Below are positions 8,501-16,400 of a DNA stretch of 36,650 nt, piece by piece (the first letter of the stretch is position 1; the number at the start of each line of letters is the position of its first letter). This stretch comes from a virus: IMG/VR virus record IMGVR_UViG_3300037882_000429, positions 1 through 36,650 of that record; one strand, given 5' to 3'. Position numbers and translations under genes: made by a program. The notes below the pieces were generated by a model. That model was not told the origin of the DNA. It did not search any database and worked only from the letters and a program-made list of their open reading frames with translations.

Positions 8501-11500
8501 GAGTCCACGATCGAAGAGATCTACGAGACTCGTGAGGAGTCTGCTCGCGCTCGCCTCAGTGAGGTGCTTGGTACGGACGTTACCGACAAGACCCCTGACG
8601 AGATCACGGACACCGACGAGTTCGCTGACGCTTCGACTGGTGAGGCCTACCCGCAGATCGCATTCGACCTCAACGAGATCGCTGCCGCGAACGACCTCAA
8701 GGAGCAGGGCATTATCGAAGAGGGCTCACTGCCCTCTGAGGCCCCTGTTGACGTTGTCGAGCCGGAAGCCGTCGAGGCTCCTGCTGCCCCGGAGACGCCC
8801 GAAGCACCTGCCGAGGCCGGTGGCTTGGGTCAGAACATCATCGACGCTCTGTGGGGCGTCTCTGAGCGCATGAAGGCCGATCAGCGCATCCCCGACGCTG
8901 TCGTGGACGCTGTCGCCAACGAGATCTTCCGTATGGAGGATGCTCTCGAGTCTGGAGACACCGACGCATTCGAGTCGGCGGTCGGTCAGATCATCCGCAA
9001 CCCGGGTGTTCCCGAGCCGATCCGCCGCGGCCTGGGTGGTCAACTCCAGGACTTCAAGCGTAACGGTGGTCTCCAGGAGGTCAACACTCCTGGTGCTGCT
9101 GCCGAGACTCCTGCTGGTGCCTTCGATGATCAGGCTGGTCCCATCGACTACGCCCGTATCGAGGTTCCCGGGGGCGTCAACCACGTTGCTGACATCCCCG
9201 CGTTCATCGAGTCCTTCATGGACAACTTCGGTGACTGGCTGAACAACCGGATCGAGACGGACAAGGTTGGCGACCGCTTCTGGACGACCGAGAAGCAGCG
9301 CACGCGTAACGCCGACACGATCAAGGCGCTGCAGGAGGTCCACAAGCAGGTCAAGACCGCGCTTGAGGACCCGGAACTCGCAGATGAGGACCGGGAGGCG
9401 TCCATCGAGGCTGCCCTGACCCGTCTCAAGAACATCGCGGGAGTTCGCGGCGAGGGTGCTGGTATCTACAGTGGCCTGATCCAGAGCCTGATCGACCGTA
9501 ACCGCAACGGTTACGACCTTCGCGGTACCTCGGAGAACCTCGCCGGACAGGACATCGCTGACGCGCTGCTTGACGACCCGATCTACGAACTCGCCGTCTC
9601 TGGTGAGGTCGAGCCGGGTGGTTACGCTGTGGTCGATGGTGAGGGTGAGCCTGTTGATACTGGTTACGTTGCTGAGTACCCGGAATCGCGCCTCGTTGTT
9701 AACGGTGGCCTGAGTCAGGAAGACTTCAACGACTACTGGGACAACGTGGTCGTGCCCCTCTTCAACGAAGACGAGAGTGCTGCGTTCTTGTTCACGACCG
9801 ACGAGGAGGGCAACACTGTCCTCACGGTCGGCACGTGGACCGAGGATGAGGCCACCGCCAGTGAGGTTGCTGCCGGTAACGGTGACGCCTACTACGACGG
9901 TGGTTCGGGCAACTGGGTTGACCCCAACGCCACGTCTGCCTTCCCGGAGGAAGACCCGCGGATCCAGGACATCATTGATCAGGTCCAGGACAACCGACAG
10001 GCAGCACGTACGCCTGAGGAGAGCGACGAGTACCAGGAAGTCATCCTCGCGCTCGAGGATCTGGCTGAGGCACTCAAGACCGGGGACCGCGACGCGATCA
10101 ACGAGGCCGCTGGGAACCTTACCGAAGGACCGGATGGATCGATCCTCGGTGACATCACCGACCTCCAGCGCGAGTACATGCGCCCGGAAGACTGGGACCC
10201 CAACGCGAACCCGGACGACACTGAGCCGGAAGCCGAGCCTGAGGGCGATGAAGGTCCCGATGGTGGTGGAGGCGGCGGCGGAGACACCGAAGGCCCGAGT
10301 GGCGGGGGCGGTGCAGCGCCGGGTTTTAGCCAGGAGAAGACAGATGCCGTCGCCACAATCCGTGCCAGCGGAGAGCCCGTCTACGTTGTTGAGGAGACGA
10401 ACGACGACTTCCTCCTGCGTGAACTTGGGGACGTCACTGTCACCCCGAGCGCTGTCTACGCGCCCAACCCCGTGCACAAGGATGCCTTCGAGCAGGGTGA
10501 CATCTCGCCCGCGACGTTCGTTGAACTGAACGGAACGGACACGGCGGTCTTCCACGACGCTGTTGGCAAGGGCAAGGACCGTAAGTTCGGCTCCTCTGTC
10601 ACGCAGTACGACTCCCCGGCTGACTACGAGGGCTACCGGATGTTCCTCTCGGAGGATGGCGGCTCTGGTTTCGCTGTCTCTCCTGACGGCGACATCGTTT
10701 CTGCCTTCTCGAACGGTCAGGGTCTCAACTCGGGCGCTGGTGACGCGATCCTGCAGTTGGCAATCCAGCAGGGTGGCACGCGTCTCGATGCGTTCGACAC
10801 CGTCCTGCCCAGTATCTATTCGCGCGCCGGTTTCAAGGCGACGGGACGTACCAAGTTCAACGACGAGTTCGCTCCCGCTGACTGGAACTACGACGAGTAC
10901 AAGGCCTTCAACGATGGCCGACCCGACGTGGTGTTCATGGCGCTGGACAAGGCGAACGACACGCCGTACGCATCTGGCGACGGTGACTACTTTGACGACT
11001 ACGACGAGGCCAGCGCCAACAACAAGGCTGTCGCTGACGAACTGAATGGAGAGAGCAATGCCCCAGGTAACAGCACTGACGCGGAACGAGGGGGAGACGA
11101 CGGAGGAGTTTCGCCTTCGGGTGACGGAGACTCTGGCGGCGGCGGGTCTGTTGACGACGACGGACGCGGCGGATCTGGAGGAGGACCTGACGTAGCAGTG
11201 ATCACGCCCGAGACCCTCGATGAGGCTCTTGGTGCGGAACTGGCTGCGCGGTCCGCAGAGATCACCGACATCGACCTCGGTGACCCTGTCGAGCCCCTTC
11301 TTATTGCTCCGAAGAAGATCTTCGCCCCCGGTGGTATCAACCTCGATGGCAATAACCGTACGACCCCGACGCTCGAGATCACTGAGCGGCTGAACGATAT
11401 TGATCCGGCAGAGATTAGGGCTGTCTGGGACATCTTCGATGAGAAGACGCTCAGTCGAGTCGAAGAGTTTAGTAGGACTGCCAGCGCACAGTTCCGACGT

Positions 11501-13081
11501 ATGGTTAACTCCTACAAGTCGGACACGTACTACGAGCAGAACCCCCAGCGGTCGTACCACGGCACGATGGAGATGATCGGTACAGCGCTGACGCTGGACA
11601 ACTTGCAGCAGGGCCGCATCCTCTCGGAAGAACAGCGTGTCGCCCTCTACGACGTCTACAACAAGGTGGCAACCGGCTCAGTCGAGACCCCCACGCCGCT
11701 CCCTGATGTGGTGCAGACCGCCGTCGACAAGTTCCGTGGCGAGGTCACACAACTAGGCTGGGACTCTGAACCTGAGGCCTTCACTTCGATTACCGACTTC
11801 GTTCGTACCCATGTTGACCCGACCCTGTTGATGATGGAGTCCCTGGGCGACAGCGATCTCTCCGCGGCTTTCGCTCTGTCGTATGTGGCGGACATTGGGA
11901 AGCAGTTGGTCAATTACAGTACCTCCTACTTCGGTAAGAAGGGGGACATGACTGTTGCTTTCCAGAAGGCGATTGATGAGTTCGTTGAGACTGTCGGATC
12001 CACGGTGGATGTCCGAGTTAAGCCCTTCGCCCCGAAGGCGTATGAGGGTGACGAGTCCATCGGTCTTGCTGAGACCGCCAACGGCGAGGTCTCACTGGCC
12101 TCTGTCGCTGGCTACCTTCTGAACGAATCGGGCGTCGACCTTTCCGACCCTGAGGCTGTCCGTAAGTTCGTTGGCACCAACGGAATCAACCTCCAGGATG
12201 GGCTCTCTATTGACCCCATCGCACGACAGGTTGGTGCTGGTATCAACGGTGACTACACGTTCCTTGTTCGGGCTGAGGGTACTGGTCAGCAGTTCGTTCT
12301 CAAGTACGACCACCCTGACCAGACGTATGCTGAGATTGCGGCACCGCGTCTCATGCGCGCAGCGGGTACGTACACCCCAACTGTTCAGCCTCTGGCTAAC
12401 ATGGATGGCGTCCGCGGAGATGCTGGGGGTAAGTTCCCCTTCCTCCAGACGTGGGCTGGTGTTGACGACGGCCTTGACACACTCGGTCAGGCTGACGAAA
12501 TCTTTGCCGAGCACCTGAGTTCTTGGCCGTCCATTAGCCCGACCGGGCTGGAAGCCACAGACGAGAACAAGGCGCGGGCTACCGAAGCGCTGCGTCTCCT
12601 GTGGAGCAACATCTCTGCTCTCCGCTCCGACGCTCACGGTGGTAACGTCATCCTGGCGAAGGACGGGGACACCCTCGCCTTCGTTGGTATTGACAACGGA
12701 TTCGCTGCCAAGGGCCCCGTCTTTGACGTGGCAGGCGCGATCCGTCGTGGTGACTACCTCAACACCCACTACGGTACGTGGGCGATGGAGTTCATCGACG
12801 CAAACCCCGACCTCCAGGGGGAGTACAAGAAGACCCTAGGCCAGTGGGCCGAAGGATTGCGCGACTGGTATGCTGCCAACAAGGACGTCCCCCTGTCCCA
12901 GGGTGGTCTCAAGGGCGCGAGCCAGAGGTACGTGAACTACACGAACTATCTCGATGTGCTCACCGGGCTTGACAACGACGCAATCTGGGATACACTGCGG
13001 GGAGTGGTGTCTCCTTACGATTACCAGGAGCCCGAGACCTACAACTTCTTCACCCTACGCGAAACGGAGGTTCTCTCATGA
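5507..13081 (+). CDS. 2,524-residue multidomain virion protein: 2H phosphoesterase, GNAT-like and PI3/4-kinase-like domains
   Basis: Domains in order. Residues 1-165: 2H phosphoesterase (LigT/Acb1-like) with two HxT motifs, H34-T36 (ELHITLAY) and H126-T128 (YTPHITLLY). Residues 190-198: HPRDHNGRF, an RDxxGRF motif, followed by an SH3-like beta segment (200-265). Residues 270-840: charged helices and further beta modules. Residues 840-1590: very acidic, low-complexity linkers alternating with helices. Residues about 1606-1815: GNAT-like domain between Gly-rich linkers, with LDAFDTVLPSIYSRAGF. Residues about 1830-1900: second Gly/Asp linker. Residues about 2236-2510: kinase-like fold with glycine loop GAGINGDY, K2266, E2276, catalytic SDAHGGN (D2375, N2380) and GIDNGF (D2396). 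The gene directly follows the portal-coupled gene (AGGAAGGAG before ATG 5507) and ends by ATGA overlap. The location suggests a structural or ejected protein; enzyme activities are inferred. It may be cut by the phage protease. Confidence 0.85.
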   Translation: MPETHTGSMVAFFVPADVARELAIEGGEPVEELHITLAYTGKAADLTEQQVTDMHRVVAEWAAANPPLDAKTSGIGIFQNDDDVDGTDVTYASVDAPGLPSTREDLIARLLEAGVPVDQTHGYTPHITLLYRTTDELEVPTLSFPLSEVSVMVAGNRNDFALEGSPAAITAAGANAIVDALGRVWKPWLHPRDHNGRFINTFGQVKFRTKKGGEFNDASGRVERISPNGDIWVRMDKALSPDAKQKFGKGDLVRVPKGDIEVLDSKARLSGAGGKARALNGGQRRRLDNNIKALRNARSGGNPIPGALKAADLLEQARAESDVLERRLKNRRDPDATPEKRAESAAKIGELFEQAASELDTLRGEGHQDGDKFVPGQAGALETLYDNAFATSLSLQGQVLGETKGRLQKGALAQGRGQERSSLPGDTELPGAETGVNVYKDIDGNAIDDPIEAERETVNKARVNAGQPELTSEEFVRDFVAGDRLVKPRAVNGLDRLGALFRRGKGAPADRRTTDKDGTSIQPGSIVQVDAGSGRGGGAWVRPAFTGLVVRIHEEKNGAKTAVVRDFRPDLFNTPEADRDPNVPKGYYEKGYHDYTRTSSASVLNVTPEDGNNFGILMANLQGEFGISYDELSKAMVEIGAERHYAGMNAGRLSELSRNGAIAITLRRKIDGNGRVIQQGDWVWTGAAYAQVVYMEPNTNTIGVQVGGEGKMQRLSARKVAFAHGASGAVFGRNDLDAISAAGMYAPTREEAAAVARRRGLDTIADAIEGGATGSALKDAFENDPAWGAFAAEAINARGRFYDRAQRGLGVGSDETVKIQDSTILGAALSDIYRDGADVPQQNIDIPETEPQIDVPDAPQIPEGIEVPEGAKAILNPDSENSVLVRDADGNVNEWIKDPETGGWVDAGTPVPDEEPLGPIDNVNEAPEGFERRQNGRGRKDTFVSPDGRITVSENKRGQLVVTDQSDPEEPDVIGVAEDWNEALDFIEEHSPDSLPQGESTIEEIYETREESARARLSEVLGTDVTDKTPDEITDTDEFADASTGEAYPQIAFDLNEIAAANDLKEQGIIEEGSLPSEAPVDVVEPEAVEAPAAPETPEAPAEAGGLGQNIIDALWGVSERMKADQRIPDAVVDAVANEIFRMEDALESGDTDAFESAVGQIIRNPGVPEPIRRGLGGQLQDFKRNGGLQEVNTPGAAAETPAGAFDDQAGPIDYARIEVPGGVNHVADIPAFIESFMDNFGDWLNNRIETDKVGDRFWTTEKQRTRNADTIKALQEVHKQVKTALEDPELADEDREASIEAALTRLKNIAGVRGEGAGIYSGLIQSLIDRNRNGYDLRGTSENLAGQDIADALLDDPIYELAVSGEVEPGGYAVVDGEGEPVDTGYVAEYPESRLVVNGGLSQEDFNDYWDNVVVPLFNEDESAAFLFTTDEEGNTVLTVGTWTEDEATASEVAAGNGDAYYDGGSGNWVDPNATSAFPEEDPRIQDIIDQVQDNRQAARTPEESDEYQEVILALEDLAEALKTGDRDAINEAAGNLTEGPDGSILGDITDLQREYMRPEDWDPNANPDDTEPEAEPEGDEGPDGGGGGGGDTEGPSGGGGAAPGFSQEKTDAVATIRASGEPVYVVEETNDDFLLRELGDVTVTPSAVYAPNPVHKDAFEQGDISPATFVELNGTDTAVFHDAVGKGKDRKFGSSVTQYDSPADYEGYRMFLSEDGGSGFAVSPDGDIVSAFSNGQGLNSGAGDAILQLAIQQGGTRLDAFDTVLPSIYSRAGFKATGRTKFNDEFAPADWNYDEYKAFNDGRPDVVFMALDKANDTPYASGDGDYFDDYDEASANNKAVADELNGESNAPGNSTDAERGGDDGGVSPSGDGDSGGGGSVDDDGRGGSGGGPDVAVITPETLDEALGAELAARSAEITDIDLGDPVEPLLIAPKKIFAPGGINLDGNNRTTPTLEITERLNDIDPAEIRAVWDIFDEKTLSRVEEFSRTASAQFRRMVNSYKSDTYYEQNPQRSYHGTMEMIGTALTLDNLQQGRILSEEQRVALYDVYNKVATGSVETPTPLPDVVQTAVDKFRGEVTQLGWDSEPEAFTSITDFVRTHVDPTLLMMESLGDSDLSAAFALSYVADIGKQLVNYSTSYFGKKGDMTVAFQKAIDEFVETVGSTVDVRVKPFAPKAYEGDESIGLAETANGEVSLASVAGYLLNESGVDLSDPEAVRKFVGTNGINLQDGLSIDPIARQVGAGINGDYTFLVRAEGTGQQFVLKYDHPDQTYAEIAAPRLMRAAGTYTPTVQPLANMDGVRGDAGGKFPFLQTWAGVDDGLDTLGQADEIFAEHLSSWPSISPTGLEATDENKARATEALRLLWSNISALRSDAHGGNVILAKDGDTLAFVGIDNGFAAKGPVFDVAGAIRRGDYLNTHYGTWAMEFIDANPDLQGEYKKTLGQWAEGLRDWYAANKDVPLSQGGLKGASQRYVNYTNYLDVLTGLDNDAIWDTLRGVVSPYDYQEPETYNFFTLRETEVLS

Positions 13082-13362
13082 TTCAGTACACGGTTTACTC
13101 GAACCGCCCCGGCGCGGGGCCCACGGCTGCGGCCATGACAGACGGCACCCGGCTCTTCACTGCCGGGATCGACCTGTCCAAGATCTCTACCTACGAGGCT
13201 GCTCATCTGCGTGAGGGCCTCGCCCAGGGCCGACACGACGTGATCCTCACGACCGCTGGGGCTGGGCGTCCTGTCCACACCCCCCGGCAGGTCGAAGAGG
13301 ACGACGACCAGTGGGATGACCTCACAGTGATGCTTGGTCACCTCATTAGCGACACGCTGTAA
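13078..13362 (+). CDS. Small protein of unknown function, coupled to the polyprotein gene
   Basis: This 94-residue protein has its ATG overlapping the stop of the giant gene (ATGA), so the two are probably translated together. It has an N-terminal beta-like part (IQYTVYSNRPG), a middle helix (YEAAHLREGLAQGRHD) and an acidic patch EEDDDQWDD near the C-terminus. No known domain is recognised. A tightly coupled small partner could be an inhibitor or chaperone keeping the kinase-like or phosphoesterase parts inactive in the producing cell, but there is no direct sign of this. Coding status is supported by the overlap and codon use. Confidence 0.55.
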   Translation: MIQYTVYSNRPGAGPTAAAMTDGTRLFTAGIDLSKISTYEAAHLREGLAQGRHDVILTTAGAGRPVHTPRQVEEDDDQWDDLTVMLGHLISDTL

Positions 13363-13450
13363 CTCACGCGTTCGCAGGCTCTAACTCATTGTCACGCAGG
13401 TTCTTCTGGTCCTGTAGACTCAATCAACGGACCGAATAGGAGATCCACAC

Positions 13451-16400
13451 ATGCAGTATCTAGGCCGAACGGGTGACTGGGCCGCTTACGAGCGCGCTGG
13501 TCTCACCGTCTTTGTGAATGTCATCACGCTCGACGTGACTGACCCGCTCGAGGGTGCCCTCGTCGCTGCTGGCGACACCCCCGAGTACACGCAGCATCCC
13601 GAGATCGACAGCGTAGAGATCACCGCACGAGAGGCCTTCATCGGCCCGTCGGTGTTCGCGGACGCGGGACCTGGAGACGAGCGCCTCGTTTCGGTTCCGC
13701 GAGGCGTGCGCGTTGCCGCATCTCGGGCCCTCCAGTGGCACCGCATCTACAGCCGCGGTGGTAACGACGCTGCGCTCGCAACTGCCAAGTTGCTCTCGAG
13801 TCATGACAAGGTGAGCGTCCAGCGCCTCCGCAAGATTTCGCGCTCGCTCCCACAGGCGAGTGACTTCGGTGATAACGAGGGTTGGAAGGCCGGTCAGACT
13901 GGCTTCCCCAGTGCCAACCGCATCACCTGGGACCTGTTTGGTGGTGACGATGGTGCTCGCTGGGTCAACTCGCAGATCCGTCGAGCCGACCGCCGTACCC
14001 TCATCGCCTCTGTGGCCTTCGCTGAAGAAGACATCCCGCTGGACGAGGCTGTCGAGACTGACTCTGCACCGGGTAACGAGCCCCACGCGTACCACCCGAG
14101 CGTCGAGCAGCCGAATGCGTGTATGTTCTGCCTCAACAGCCCGGACAACGAGATCCATGATGACGCCGCCGTTGACTACCTCGCGGCGGAGGTCAATCCT
14201 CAGTGGGCTCACCTCTTCGACGCCAGCGCTGTTGACGAGGAACTGTGCCGCATCTGTGAAGGTGACGAGACCGTGTGGCAGCACGTCCACGCTGCAGCCG
14301 CACAGTCCATCCTTCGTCCGACCTCGTTTGAGTTCCACAGTGGCCTCCTGCAGGACCCGGTTGAGTTGACTCCGGTCACCGCCACCGCACTGCCGGACGC
14401 GGACCGTATGGCTGCCATTACGGCTGCCGTAAGCGCCCGTGTTGCGAGCGCACTTCACGCTGACACGGACTACTACGTCACGATCGACTCCGCGGACTCG
14501 ATGCTGGCGACTGGTCTGTTCCAGCAGACCAAGGGTGAGTGGTACGAGTGGAACGCACTCAGCACCACGTGGCTCAAGTCGCAGCCCGCAGGCCCTGTCT
14601 ACCTCGTGGACGTTGACTACGACACCGCCGAGTTCGTCCTGCAGGGTCTGCAGGAGTTCACTGGTGGCGTCGACCTTCGTCTTGCCGACCCGGAAGAGTA
14701 CGCACTGCACGACTCGTGCCTCAGCGACCTCGATTGGGAGTTCATCGACACCCTCTTGAGTTCACGTCCTGAGGTCGCAATCGTTGCGGCTGGTGCTGAC
14801 GCGGATTACACTCCTGAGGAGCGCGCGGAGAACGCGAGCAAGCAGGTTCGTGACCGCAATGGACGCTTCGCCAAGACCGGCACCCAGATTTACCTGCCGG
14901 ACGGCACCCCCGCGAAGGTCTCGAAGATTCACCCGGACACGGGCGAACTGACAGCCATCTCGGACATCGACGGTACTGAGACGCGGATCAAGGCCGATGA
15001 GGTTGAGGTTCGTCAGGTCCAGTTGCCGACGCGCATTGACCTCGACAAGATCCGCGCGATCCCGCGCGCAACTCGCATTACGCCGAAGGCGTGGGCGAAG
15101 AATCTGTTGCCACCGCTCAATTCTGACGCGCTCAAGCGGATCTTTGAGGACTACGCCAAGTTCATCGATGATGAACTGGGGCAGGTCGTCAAGCCGCTCA
15201 ACGCTGCTGCTGGTGAGGCTGTCGAGACGCAGGGCGTCATGGTCTACGACTCGATCGAAGACCTTGGTGTGCCGCCGATCTACATGGCGCTGGTCGATAA
15301 GGACGACCACGAGGCAATCCTCGACATGGTCGCCATCATCCCCGCAACCAAGGAGGGTGGCACGGTCCAGACCGTTCGCCGCACCGACCTTGGGTGGGAG
15401 ATCGACCCCACGATCAAGGACGAGTTGCTGAGCAGCGTTCCCCCGCCCGTGGTTGCCCTCCAGGGTGATCAGGTTGCGGAGGTCGAGGCACAGGTCACCG
15501 AGTGGTACAGTGCGAATGCTAGTGCTGACCCTGGAGAGGCCTCGCTCTACGACCTGTTCGGTAACCTGACCGCGGCTGGCGGCTCCGACCGCAATCGCGG
15601 CGGTGCTGAGGAGTTGCGTCGCTACTGGCTCAGTGGTAAGGGTGCAGCGAAGATTCGCTGGAACACCCCTGGTGACTGGAAGCGCTGCTACAGCCTGCTC
15701 TCGAAGTACATGGGCCCGCGCGCTAAGGGCTACTGCTCGCTGCGACACAAGGAAGCGACAGGGTCGTGGCCGGGTAGCAAGAACAACATCGGTAACCGCA
15801 AGCGGTTCTCGAACACGAGCCAGTTCTTCACGGCTGGTGACCTCTTCGACCTGAACACGGTTGACGATGTGCTCACGCTCGTTGCGAGTGCTGCCAGTTT
15901 CTCTGACGAGTACATCCCGGAGATCGCATCCGAGGTGGACCCGGAGGCTGGCGGTCTCCCGTTCCTGATTCCGATTGTCGCCCCGGTGAACATCGAGTCG
16001 GGCGACGGTCGGGTCATTCACCCGATGGCCCTGTCCTACCGTGACCTCCCGCTGCCGCTCATGTGGCAGATCAAGACGGGTGCCGGTCACGACGGTGCAG
16101 TGGTCGTCGGACGCATCGACAGCATCGATGTCCTCCCCAGTGGTGGGCTCGGTAATGCTCGTGGTGTCTTCGACATCAACCCGTACGCACGTGAAGCACA
16201 GCGCATGGTGGAGCATGGATTCCTCCGCGGCGTCTCTGTCGATCTCGACAAGTTCCGGGCTGTGAGTAAAATGGATCCGTCGGAGTCTGCCATCGATGGT
16301 GAGACGCGGATCTCGAACGACCGGACCGAGATCGAAGAGGGTCGGGTCATGGGTATCACGATCGTGCCCAAGCCCGCCTTCCAAGAGTGCCACATTCAGA

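Noticed and set aside
8726-11560. 944-codon open frame on the - strand opposite the giant polyprotein
   Set aside because: It is antisense to a well-supported gene with recognisable domains, has no ribosome binding site context, and its product is a Val/Arg/Asp-rich composition expected from the complement of high-GC codons. It is a composition shadow.
5507-13081. MuF domain in the giant protein
   Set aside because: Position next to the portal suggested it, but I could not find the MuF pattern of helices with a TE(T/A) and a C-terminal CxxC.
13363-13450. Possible terminator between the small coupled gene and the protease gene
   Set aside because: No convincing stem-loop is found; only a possible -10 hexamer and the ribosome binding site of the next gene.
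14762-16393. 543-codon open frame on the - strand
   Set aside because: Antisense to the protease polyprotein with its conserved modules; composition typical of a shadow frame.
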